A DNA stretch of 64,000 nt. It comes from Chelonoidis abingdonii. Its lineage: Eukaryota > Chordata > Testudines > Testudinidae. Shown in pieces: positions 23,411 through 33,590 of the stretch (position 1 is its first letter; each line of letters begins with the position of its first letter). The translations under genes were made by a program, and so were the position numbers. The notes below the pieces were generated by a model. The model ran no database searches. It was not told the origin of the DNA and saw only the letters and a list, made by a program, of their open reading frames with translations. The stretch is taken from NCBI RefSeq assembly GCF_003597395.2, contig NC_133778.1, positions 25,083,989-25,147,988 of the forward strand. Direction: 5' to 3'.

Positions 23411-23496
23411 CCAACCTCATTTTAAAAACGAAAAACCAAATACCAAGGGCATCATTATAAGTAATCAGACATGCATTGGCATTCCAGCAGTTTGCA

Positions 23497-23566
23497 TCAG
23501 AGGAGTAGCCATGTTAGTCTGGATCTGTAAAAAGCGACAGAGTCCTGTGGCACCTGATAGACTGAC
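23497..23566 (+). mobile_element. Short fragment of the Penelope-like element end
   Basis: TCAGAGGAGTAGCCATGTTA, then GTCTGGATCTGTAAAAAG and GTCCTGTGGCACC, match the end seen at 44565-44640 of the Penelope-like copy (TTTCAGAGTGGTAGCCGTGT...TGTGGCACCTTAGAGACT). Only ~70 bp remain, and they are more diverged. Confidence 0.65.
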
Positions 23567-24789
23567 ATTGGCAGCTGCGGTGATAGCATCTCCCTCGTGC
23601 TCCAACAGCATGCCTCAACCCTGCTCCCAAAGGGCACTCTGAGAAGGCATTGTTGGCGGTTCTTTAACCCACTGAGAAGCAAGTGTAGGTCAGGTTCCAA
23701 ACCCAATCCATTGCTGGCTTCTTTACTGAGGCTACCAATCATGGTGCTAAATTTGGAGTGTTTTTATGCCTTGGATGCATGTCCACTACTAGGAACCAAA
23801 ATGTTCCCAGACCCTGAGGAAACTGAGTATATGCTGATTGCAGATACCTGTGCCTCCTCTCCAACATGCCTGCCTCTTCCCAAATGCCTACTGAACACCT
23901 ACCACTGAAGCTGAAGGAGAATCTGTTAGCTGTTAAAAGTAGAGAGTTTATGACCCACAAATTTAGCTGTGCTGGTTCCATCCATTAGATGGAGTGGTAC
24001 ACATGCACATAGCTCTTTCATTACAATATATCCTGGCAATTAACCCCGATACCAAGGCAACCAGTTCCCTTCAGACATACCTTGTTACTTATTTGAAACT
24101 TCAGCTAGGGAAGTGGCTGCCTAGTATGCCAATTATGAGGTGATAGACCTATTGTTGTTGTTTGGAGCTTGATACCTTCACATTCCACAGAGTGTTCTTT
24201 GAGTAGAACTCCTCTGGGGAAACTGAGCTACAGATTCCCAGAAGTTTTTGAAAATATTTTAAAGCTGATAGAGCTCAGATGAATGCAAAGAAAAAAAACA
24301 CTTAAGAGAACAGATTTCAAGCAAAACATTTCAAATGGTTATAGATAAAAAAAACACTTTTAAAGATATCCGTTGCCACATCAGCTAAGGGCTTTGCAAC
24401 AGTAAACTTGTGCAAATACAATGTGTTCAGTTGGTTTTTTTTGCAAAGGCCGTATGGACCCAGGAGTCCTAAATTGTTTGTCAGGGAGTTCTATGACTTG
24501 GGTGCAGACTAAACAAAGACCCTTGTACTATGTCTGCTGAATTCAATTGCACAGGAATGACTACAGCTACCAGAACTAGGTCCCCAACTGAACAAAACAG
24601 AACAAACTCAAAGAAATGGGCTGAAATATGGCCCTCTGATGGAATTTCTCAGCTGGTTGGGAAATATTGACTATCCTTTGGGGCACACTCCACTGGTGAA
24701 GGGGAAAAGCAGCACCAAAAGCTCATGGGCTAACTGAAAATCAGAGATGGAGACTAGAAGATTACTTGGAATAAGAAGAGAGGAAGGAC
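23567..24789. other. Unassigned non-coding DNA
   Basis: Open frames here (for example 23597-23908 plus) overlap frames on the other strand and show no recognisable domain. Confidence 0.45.
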
Positions 24790-24968
24790 AGTCCTGTGGC
24801 TAGGGCCTTACTGGGCATTTGGAAGATCCAGATCCAATTACCTGAGTCACCACAGATGCAAGTCTCTCTGTGTTTCCCCATCTGCAAAATGGAGGTAATA
24901 GCACTTCCCTAGCTCACAAGGATGTTGTGAGAATAAATACATTAAAGATCGTGAAGTGCTTAGACTCT
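24790..24968 (+). mobile_element. MIR SINE
   Basis: Reads in MIR order: GTGGCTAGGGCC head, CTCTGTGTTTCCCCATCTGC, AAAATGGAGGTAATAGCA, GGATGTTGTGAGAATAAA, then GTGAAGTGCTTAGA. Clear match to the remembered MIR core. Confidence 0.8.
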
Positions 24969-25470
24969 GTCATGATGGGGGGCATAAGAGAAATACCTAG
25001 ATTAAGAGGAGAAACATTAATGACTGATATCATTCTACAGAACCAGTGAGAAGTACTGGATGGAGAAATTCACCTTTAAGCTTTCACCAAAAGCTTAAAA
25101 GTAGGATTTAAATATGTGAAAGCCTCGGCTGGTCCTCTGTTCAGGTGTGAAATTCACGCTAGATGATTCAGAATTAGGCTGATTAAGAGAGGTGGAACTA
25201 GAATTAGTTGTTTTTTAAAATGTCAATACCGGGATAAATATCACTTGTCAAAAAACTAAATGTAATGTGAATAAATGCAGCAATATTTTACTTGTAATGT
25301 ATGCAAAAAGGCAAAAGTTGTGCTTGCAGTCAGGATTATTGTGCAACACTATTCAGATAAATCACTTTTGTGCAAGATAATATTTGAGCACAGATTCAGA
25401 GATCCTATTTTTAATATAGTATTGTTATTATAAATTGTGTTCCAGGAAGCATTTAGTTAGTGTATATAGA
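24969..25470. other. Unassigned non-coding DNA
   Basis: Nothing recognised. Confidence 0.45.
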
Positions 25471-25477
25471 TATACAT

Positions 25478-25622
25478 GCTGCAATCATTGCTTAGTTAAT
25501 AATCAGTTTGTGATAATAATAATTCAGTATATTTAGTAGTAATTCATATATACACACACACTGACCAAATACATATATAAATTACTATCACAAACTGATA
25601 ATTAGCTAAGCAATGATTGCAG
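25478..25622. repeat. Inverted repeat, ~43-bp arms
   Basis: The left arm 25478-25520 (GCTGCAATCATTGCTTAGTT then AATCAGTTTGTGATAATAAT) is matched by the reverse complement of 25580-25622 (TCTGCAATCATTGCTTAGCT then AATTATCAGTTTGTGATAGT). Roughly 60 bp of AT-rich spacer with a short TATATACACACACA run lie between. The arms differ at only a few positions. It may be a small palindromic transposon; no target duplication was established. Confidence 0.8.
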
Positions 25623-27061
25623 AATTCATTTACAACAAGGAACTATATTACCTCATAACTATGCACAGCTCATCCTCACTGAAATGTGGCTAGTTAAATG
25701 CTAGTCAAAACTCAGTTAGCCTAGGCATGTATTGGCTTTTTTGGACTGCAGCCATAGAGGTAGCAAAGAGATGAACATGCTTTTTAATCCCTTCATCCAT
25801 CCAAAATAAAACCGTTTTCTTCAATAGAAATTTATGCTATGCTTCGAGAAGAAGAGTAACAAAGAGACAGGATATTTCCCTATCCTTGTTGCTAGACTGT
25901 GTTAGCATTATGAGATGGGAAGACAGTCAGTTCATGCTTTTTGTTGTTGTGGGGGGTGCATTGCTCCACCTCCAGCCTCTTGCTGTAACTGGTATGCCCT
26001 CCTATCCCTCCTTGTTTAGTGGTGCAGTGCTGAGCTACAGAATGAGCCTCTTATATTCTGCTTCTACAGGGAATTGATCTGGGAAATAAACTTGTTAAAG
26101 GAAGACCTCATGATAACTAGCCAGATAATGGGGAAAATCCTGGCTCCATTGAATTTAATAGCAAAAATCCAACTGACTTCAACAGAGCCTGTAATCTTTA
26201 TAGGAGACTTATGGTAGAGCATTTTTCTAAAAGAGCAGAATTATAACTAGCTGACATGATGAAGTGTGTGTATTCCAATATGCTTCTGACAATCTGCAGG
26301 TTTACAGTAACTACAAAGCATTTCTACTGGGAATAACAATAGGAAAACAATGCTTTTTTTTCCAAGACATAGTTTTAGAGACATCTAACAATGTGAACGC
26401 TGCCTGCTTTAGACAAATACAATGTGCTGTGAATGTACAGTACTGCCAGAGACATTGCATAGCTACCATCGCTCTACAACGATTACCTGATGCTGTGCTC
26501 TTGTGGTGGTCAGCTAATTTAGAGTAGGCTTAATAGAAAATGTCACTGAAGATTAAACAAAGCAGCCGGCTTCTTCACATGGTGCTGCAACGATGGAACT
26601 ACTGGTTTAAAGGTGAAGAATGCAGCTGTGAGAAAAAGACTATTAGGGAAGTCCCCCAACCAGTGGCTAAATTTTGCAGCAGCTATAGACATTTTATTTA
26701 CTGAGTGTTCGGGCAGGGAATGCAAGAGCTGCGGGGTGAGAGGATGGAAGGGAGAAAGCGTGCAACTTTCTCATTCATTTTGGAAGGAGGCAGCTTAGAG
26801 GCATAGGATAGTTAGAGATGGAGTATTATAATTATTATTACTGGTGGGGGAATACTACATAATGCTTAGAAGAGCTTACAGTGAAAGAAAGGTGCTTAAT
26901 AAAAGACTGCAGCACGTATTCCTCTCAGCACAGGCCAACAAGAGCTACCTGTCTGTAACATGAGCATAGTAAGATCTCTCCCTATTCTTCGTCTATTTGG
27001 CCTATTTAGGCTGCAATTCAGCTAAATATTTCATCATCTACTTGAGTCTACCCTTTTCCAG
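25623..27061. other. Unassigned non-coding DNA
   Basis: A piece near 26135-26205 (CTCCATTGAATTTAATAGC ... CAACTGACTTCAACAGAG) resembles a decayed member of the small fold-back family. No gene. Confidence 0.4.
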
Positions 27062-27180
27062 TAAAGCATTGAGCCTGTGCTTAACTTTAAGCATGCACTA
27101 TGACCATTGATTTAAGCATGTTCTTAAGTCCCACTAAAGCTAAGCATGCACTTAAACACTTTTCCTGAATGGGGATGCTT
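27062..27180. repeat. Palindromic dispersed repeat of 'AAGCATGTGCTTAA' type
   Basis: Alternating TGCTTAACTTTAAGCATGCA, AAGCATGTTCTTAAGTCCCA and AAGCATGCACTTAAACAC segments are mutually complementary. A shorter relative lies at 37394-37480. Confidence 0.6.
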
Positions 27181-28882
27181 TCCTGAATCACAACCTTCAA
27201 TCATAAATTCTTCAGGGTAAGCGTCTCTCATACTTTGTACAGCTCCTAGCATAATGAGGCTCTGCTCTCAGTTGTGTCCTCTAGGTGCTACTCTAACAAA
27301 AATAACAACATCAGGAGGCACCAAAGAAGGACCAGAGCAGTCTAACCACAGAGCAGGAAAAATACAGTAATGTGTATTGACCAGGGACAGTAATTCAGTA
27401 CTTTGGGGGAGGAATTGCCAATAAATCAGTTCATCAACTTTCCAAGGAGGATTATGCAGTTTCGTGCAAGAACCAGTGAACAAAAAAACCCTAAACAACT
27501 CGGAGAGGCTAAGTTAATACTTTACTACAGCTCTGGTTAAGGTTTAATATGGAAATTTTTACATTTGAATTATAACTTTCTGAAAATAGGGGCTGATAAT
27601 GAAACTGCGAGCACGAGCTTAATGGTGTCAGCGTGCAAAGGGCCTTTATAAAATGTTGTCTTCTTACTTTAGGTGTTTCTAACTGATGTTTTACTGACAC
27701 ATAAACAATTTAGAAAAACAAAGAGCAGTTTTTCCATAATAATTGGTATATTTTGTTTATGGTTGTTCCATTTGGGAAAAAATCAATGGTGATGAAAGAA
27801 CAGGATGTAAGTGGCAGATGGTCATTGAATGACCACACAAAGTCATACCATTTGAGATCTTGGAAAGAGTATCAGTCCTGGGAACTAGTAACAATGTGTG
27901 ATTTTCAAAACCTAACTAGTTACTTTTGAAAAATAACTTTATTATCACTCTGAAGTATTTTTAAAACTCTTAAATATTACGCCTAGGGGAAGAAGTTATT
28001 TTTTTGTATTGGCAGAGATTTCAGGAGTGAATTTTTGGCAAGCTCAGCTGAGTTCACTCATTGCAAAGTACATGATAATGTTCATTATGATTATATTGAA
28101 AATGATCCATTCTGCGCAGTGCTAAATTTGATCTAATTCTGAAATGAATTCAAACTCCGTAAAACCCATGTGTTTATGAGGAAGCAGGTTTTATTATGAT
28201 GATTATTATTGGTAATTATTCCATAATTCTTTCATGGTTAATTCTTATTCTGATGTGTAGTTGGATTTGGTTGTATTGTTTGAGAAAAGAAAATCTTTAT
28301 GACTGTGACAAGTGGTGCTTTTCTTTTTTTGTGGAAGGCAAGAAGCAACAAAGATGGACAAAAGAGACCCTGGAGATCACTTAATTCTTATTTCTGGAAG
28401 AAGCAAGATAGGTTTTCTATCTCAGAGGCTGAAACTCTAGAGATTTTTGAATGCTAAGAGTTTCTAATCTTTTATTCTGCCTTACTTAACATGTGATACA
28501 TATTCATGAAGGTCATTATAGCAGCACCTAGTAGTGTGGCTATAGTTTAGAGTAGTGACACTCAACCTTTAACAGCTAAAGTCACTGAGGAAAGTTTCAG
28601 AGAAGCACAGGAGTATTGAACATTCAGGTACTTAGAATAAAGCAATTTTCTTAAAGCTAAAACATCAAAGCAAAAGTTTTCACTTACGGTATTTGGTTAC
28701 CAGTGGAAACAGGGCTTTAACCTATTCGTCTCTATGTTTTAAAATAACATTTTGTCTTGAGGCAACTCTGTCAGAGCACTGCACAATGCATTTCTCAAAC
28801 TGGAATAGAGAGATGTGACTGACTTTGAAGACCAACAGGTGCTTTTAGAACCACATGCTAATTATCATTGTTTCAGAGTAGT
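27181..28882. other. Unassigned non-coding DNA
   Basis: No repeat family or exon was recognised. Long AT-rich stretches (27700-28200) could be single-copy sequence. Confidence 0.4.
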
Positions 28883-29920
28883 AAGAACATACGAATGACC
28901 ATACTGGGTCAGACCAATGGTCCATCTAGCCTAGTGTCCTGTCCTCCAATAGTGGCCAATGCCAAGTACTTCAGAGGGAGTGAACAGAACAAGGTACTTT
29001 ATTGAATGATCCACTCCCTGTCATCCAATTCCAGGTTCTAGTAGTCAGATATTTAGGGATACCCAGAGCATAAGGTTGTGTCCCGGAGTGTCTTCACTAA
29101 TAGCCATTGATGGACCTGTCCTTCACAAATTTTTCTAATTCTTTTTTGAACTCAGTTGTACTTTTGGCCTGCACAACGTCCCCTGGCAACAAGTTCCACA
29201 AGCTGACCGTGTCTTGTGTGAAGAAGTACTTCCTTATGTTTGTTTTAAACCTGCTGCCTATTAATGTTATTGGGTGACCCTGGGTTTGTGTGTTTTTATT
29301 CATTTTATTCAAACCATTAATGATTTTATAGACTCTACCATATCTCCCCTCAGTTGTCTCCTTTCCAAGATGAACAGTCCCAATGTTTTTAATCTTTCCT
29401 CATATGGAAGCTGATCCATCCCCCTAATCATTTTTGTTGGCCTTTCCTTTACTTTCCCAATTCTACTATATCTTTTTTGAGATAATGACCAGTACTGCCT
29501 GAAGTATTCAAGGTGTGGGCATATCATGGATTTATATAGAGAAATTATGATATGTTCTGTCTTATAACCTATGTCTTTCCTAATGGTTCCTATCATTCTG
29601 TTAGCCTTTTTTGACTGGTACTGCACACTGAGCAGATGTTTTCAGAGAACTATCCACAATGACTCCAAGATCTCTTTTGTAAGTGGTGACAGCTAATTTG
29701 GATCCCATGACTGTGCAGGCATAGATGGGATTATTTTCACCAGTGTGCATTATTGTGCATTTATCAACATTAAATTTCACCTGCCATTTTATTGCCCAGT
29801 CACCCAATTTTGTGAGATCCCTTTGTAATTCCTAGTCAATTTTGGATTTAGCTTTCTTAAGTAATTTAGGATCTGCAAACTCTGCTGCCTCATTGTTTAC
29901 CCCTTTTTCCATTAACTCTT
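28883..29920 (-). mobile_element. CR1 retrotransposon, 3' kilobase
   Basis: The left edge (TAAGAACATACGAATGACCA then ACTGGGTCAGACCAATGGTC) is the reverse complement of a CR1 3' tail. Sequence then continues through the 3' UTR into the ORF2 C-terminal half and stops near 29920, a normal 5' truncation. Moderately decayed: ORF2 is split into three overlapping frames. Confidence 0.88.
29097..29807 (-). pseudogene. CR1 ORF2 remnant: C-terminal reverse transcriptase and thumb
   Basis: Three consecutive minus-strand frames make up the C-terminal part of the CR1 polymerase. From 29807: WQVKFNVDKCTIMHTG and KRDLGVIVDSSLK, the blocks that follow the catalytic FADD motif. From 29626: KANRMIGTIRKDI, SLYKSMICPHLEY and EERLKTLGLFILERRQLRGD, the conserved CR1/L2 thumb region. 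From 29312: RFKTNIRKYFFTQ and VSLWNLLPGDVVQAKS, the C-terminus. One or two frameshifts separate them. The catalytic motifs themselves lie beyond the truncation point, so nothing functional is encoded. Confidence 0.88.
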
Positions 29921-30204
29921 TCTATTACAAAAAATAAGTGGGTTGATGAGGCAGTGGGTGATCTAGATCTGCATTAGATTTAACCTAAACTGCAGGTTGC
30001 ATTTGAGATTGATTCAGAACTGAGATTTGGTAACATTGAACTAGCACAAGTTGCTGACACCAGCTTAATCAAATTGGTAAATAGGCCACTTCCAGTTTGG
30101 ATTTGACCCAGAACCAAAATAGTGGGAGAAAGTTCTGATCCACAAATTTCAGTCAGGTCTTAAAAAAAAAAGAAAAATCACAACTCCTTCAAAGTTCTGA
30201 GTTC
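29921..30204. other. Unassigned non-coding DNA
   Basis: Runs such as GATTTGACCCAGAACCAAAA resemble a widespread reptile repeat, but no ends were placed. Confidence 0.35.
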
Positions 30205-30300
30205 TGGCCAAGATTTTCAAAAATGACTGACAATTTCATGTGTCTCGTTTTCTGGGTGTCCAGTCTGAAAATCATTACAGTGGCCTGAATTTCAGAGAGT
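30205..30300. repeat. Decayed dispersed repeat ('ggccaagattttcaaaa' type)
   Basis: It starts GGCCAAGATTTTCAAAAATG and ends with GGCCTGAATTTCAGAGAG. The start is close to the end of the fold-back element at 44068-44213 (GGCCAAATTTTCTAAAG). No coding content. Confidence 0.45.
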
Positions 30301-30445
30301 AGATTCATTATTACTTTCTGAGAAGCTGTCTCAAATTAGGAACCCAACAAATGAGGTACCTAAAGTCACCAGTGATGCCCAGACTGCCCTCAACTCTTTC
30401 TGTTGTGGGATTACACCTTGAGAGTAAGAGTGCTATTGTAATGCC

Positions 30446-30645
30446 GACAGACCCTGGTCATTGACAGGCAGGATCGACTGGGGACCTCTGGGGCTTACTG
30501 CATGAGCCTCTGTAGCATGAGCTAAAAGCCAACTGACTCTTAGCTAAGCCTGTAGAGCAGACTCATTAATCTTTCTCTCTAAGTGGTCTTGGTGCCACTA
30601 GATGGGAACGAACACCACACCCAGGAGGTGTGTGGGTTACACTAT
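30446..30645 (-). mobile_element. tRNA-derived SINE-like repeat
   Basis: Read on the minus strand, 30530-30467 looks like a decayed tRNA gene. An A-box-like TTAGCTCATGCTACAGAGG is followed by an anticodon-arm-like GGCTCATGCAGTAAGCC and a B-box-like CAGTCGATCC (consensus GGTTCGANTCC). Upstream in the same orientation lies ~110 bp beginning TGTAACCCACACACC. I recall this whole unit as a common turtle repeat. The internal RNA polymerase III promoter boxes are damaged (B box lacks the GG), so it is unlikely to be active. Which tRNA it descends from is not certain. Confidence 0.6.
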
Positions 30646-30919
30646 CCGCAGTGAAATTTACCATATAGGATCAGGGACCTGAAGGTGGTGGTTTTAAAAA
30701 AGAAACTAGAACAAATATTCCCCAAATAGCTGACCTTTTAATTCAGAGTTTAAAATTAATTGTTCTACATATCAGTGATAATACTTTTCAGTATATGTGT
30801 GCATATAAAATGTTAACATTACTGCTGTACAACAGAAACTGATATATGTTCTGAAATGCAGTATCTTGCCAGGTTATTATGAATCACTGGGTTCAAATAC
30901 CTACCACATGTTCAAACAA

Positions 30920-31860
30920 GCAAAGAGTAACATAGTAACACTAGAAAAACAAGGCAGCCATATGTCTCATCTGGGTCTAGACACCTGTCTAGCGTTTGTA
31001 TGCTAGTATTTTCCCCTCTCATTACTTGTGCACTTCTCTAACATACTGGTTGTTTCAGCCCCTACCACTATTTTTAGCAACTATCCCCCATGCTAATTAT
31101 CTTCCCTGTAAAGACTTTTTCTCCTAAACATGCATCTGTCACAGCAGGGGGATAGTGGTCAAAATCAGTTTAGCCTCTAATGATGTGCTGCACAAAGGGG
31201 CAAAGCATGGGGGATTATGAGACCCTCTGTGAAGCATTTTCTCAATTATATTTCCTAACTGACTTCAGAGCATGATGGAAATTGGACAGATTAAAGAGAA
31301 AACAAGTGGTTTTTGCACACTTTGTGGATCCACTGAGCAACAAAATTATGGAAGGGTGCCACGGGCCACAGCTGCTAGTCCCTGTGAACTGATGTAGCTT
31401 CCAGGAAGAATCTGTCTCTTCTCAATCTCTGTGAATACCCACAGGATTGGACTTCTTAGCAACAAGCTGAACCCTGCTAATTCTGAGCCTTTCATTCTGA
31501 TTATTTTGTGGTATCAATGATCTCTGTATTCCAGAACTGCATATACCTCAGTCATGTCCCCACTTAATCTTTTATTTTATGAATACAAACCTACACATTC
31601 CTTCTAATTATAGCTCCTGAGATTCTTTATCACACTTGCTGTGCTTTTATGTATCTTTTTACATTTCTCAATAGTCTGCCTGTCATATATTGCTGAAAAC
31701 TGTACACAATACTCTACATGTGGTTTCATTAGCTTTTTGTTGCGTGCCATCACTTTCTCTTCTGATTTGTGCCCTGTTCTGTCTCTTGATACATCTCAAT
31801 ATTTGGTTAGCTCAGGATAGGAGTAACAAACTTATTTTCCATAGCTTTCACCGTACTTTG
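30920..31860 (-). mobile_element. Old CR1-like fragment, interrupted
   Basis: Two blocks read like the reverse complement of CR1 3' coding sequence. One is 30990-31135 (GCAACTATCCCCCATGCT, then CCCTGTAAAGACTTTTTCTC). The other is 31500-31800 (CAGTCATGTCCCCACTTAAT, then AAAACTGTACACAATACTCT and ACATGTGGTTTCATTAGC). Between them, 31140-31490 does not fit the element and may be inserted or too decayed. Divergence is high, making this one of the oldest LINE remnants here. Confidence 0.5.
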
Positions 31861-32081
31861 GCCTATAATAGGTGGTCTCATGCCAGTGGCTAATGGAGAA
31901 TGGTCATGCCACAAAATCCACCATCACAACAGGCAATCTTAATAATGAAAGAAGTAAATTCAGAAGAGAGCAGTCCATGGCAATAAGACTGGATGGAAAA
32001 TGATAACTAATTTCATGAAAATTTTTTGAGGTTGTGCAGTTTCCTTTTGTTTTGCATCAGGACAAAAATGATACCTCTCAA
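31861..32081. other. Unassigned non-coding DNA
   Basis: Nothing recognised. Confidence 0.4.
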
Positions 32082-32101
32082 AGAGAGAGAGAGAGAGAGA
32101 A
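32082..32101. repeat. (GA)n microsatellite
   Basis: About ten GA dinucleotides in a row. Confidence 0.95.
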
Positions 32102-32240
32102 ACTCCAATATTTAGGGCACTCACTTGGAATGTGGGAGACACCAGTTCAGGTCCCTGCTCTGAATTATGCAGCATGCTCCCAGATGAGCGCCTTATTCAC
32201 TGGGATATTGGTTATTCTGGGATGGGTCTCTCTTTCTCTT
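32102..32240 (+). mobile_element. tRNA-derived/MIR-like SINE head
   Basis: TTTAGGGCACTCACTTGG, then GAATGTGGGAGACACCAG and TTCAGGTCCCTGCTCTGAAT, resemble the tRNA-related head seen in reptile SINEs ('...ggagacctgggttcaaatccctgctctg'). The GTTCAGGTCC segment corresponds to a B box. The body beyond about 32200 is unclear. Confidence 0.5.
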
Positions 32241-33396
32241 CCTCCCATCCTGGACCCCAGGACATTTGCATTGAAACCAATACATTATTCCAAAAAGCTT
32301 CAGTTTTGTTGACAAATTCCTGAATAGCACAGACCCTGAACTATTTTCATACAGCTAACAATGCTCCCTTTGGCCAAGTTGGAGTTACACTGTCTGGTTT
32401 GGCAGTCAGGTAATCTTACGTTACTATTATCCATGCTATTCTTATTCTATAGGATAGAGCATACTATTCTTATTTTAGAAGATAGAGTGGCCTCCACTTT
32501 CCAGTATTGTAACATTGACACCTTCCTTTCACAAGTGCCTTCTGGACAACAAAGATTTGTCAAAGCTCTGGTAGTTTTGATCAGAGTTCTTTTAAACATT
32601 AAAATGCCATGCCGTTTACAAATAAAAGTTGTTATGATTGTAATTATTAACAAGAAATAATAGTGATACTGCTAGAGTTGTTTAAAGTGAGGAACATATA
32701 TCCTATTTATCTAAGCATATCGTTAACAGATTGGCTTGGGTTTTTTTTCTGATCCTATGGCTCAAATTCTCTATTATTTCTCTCTCGCCCTTCTCCCATC
32801 TTCTAAATCATTCTAGTGTTAGATAATATCATGTATTATCTTATATAAAACTGGCCATGCATCACTGAGTCACATATGATCAAACAGCACCAGATGTGCA
32901 AACATCATCAGAAAATGGTGCAGGAGTCTATATTTGCCTGAGAGATACTTTCCAACCAATAATAAATGGAAAATAAAAGCATACACTCAGTAAATTTTCA
33001 AGGCAAACCAAGCAATCACCCATGATTATTTTCATATCAAATCTTTTAGAGAGTGTATAAACTTACTCTGTTCCAGTTGGTGCTTTTCAAAAGTATAGCT
33101 TTGCATTTAAAAAGACCATGACAGAAAGAAATGTGCATGGAGAGGCAAATAGTATGTATTTCAGGTTAAGAACCTCAGGCAGTTAGAACAGAAATATTTC
33201 CTTGAAGGCTGACAGCTTCAGAAGTTGAGCTTAGAGGTGTGTCCATAGTTTGGATGGTGCCTCGAAACTTGGAAATATTTGGAAATCATAGAAATGAAGG
33301 ATCTTCTTATAGATAAAACCATGCACTGAGACTCAGGAGCTCTGGATTCACTTTCTGTATCTTTGAGGTGTGAACTAGCTATTAAGAAAAAAGATT
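32241..33396. other. Unassigned non-coding DNA
   Basis: No gene or repeat recognised. Confidence 0.4.
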
Positions 33397-33590
33397 GTAT
33401 TGTGGTTAAATTATCAAACTGCATCCTAAGACATCTGAATTCAGTTCCTAACTCTGCTACTAATTTCCTGTGTGACCTCGGGCAAATCACTTAATCACTC
33501 TGTGCTTCAGTTCCCCTCTCTAAAATGGGAATGGTAATGCTCCCTCTCTTTCCCTGCCTTTGCCTGTCTTGTCTATTTAGATCAGAATCA
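33397..33590 (+). mobile_element. MIR SINE
   Basis: TGTGGTTAAATTATCAAACT head, CAGTTCCTAACTCTGCTACT, the hallmark core CTGTGTGACCTCGGGCAAAT, CACTTAATCACTCTGTGC, then AAAATGGGAATGGTAATG. A near-complete MIR in plus orientation. Confidence 0.85.

Noticed and set aside
28870..28883. TGTTTCAGAGTAG next to the CR1 tail, like the Penelope-like end
   Set aside because: Only about 12 bases match; chance is likely.
30467..30530. Functional tRNA gene
   Set aside because: The B box lacks the GG of GGTTC, the arms pair imperfectly, and it sits within a dispersed repeat, so it is a SINE-like relic.
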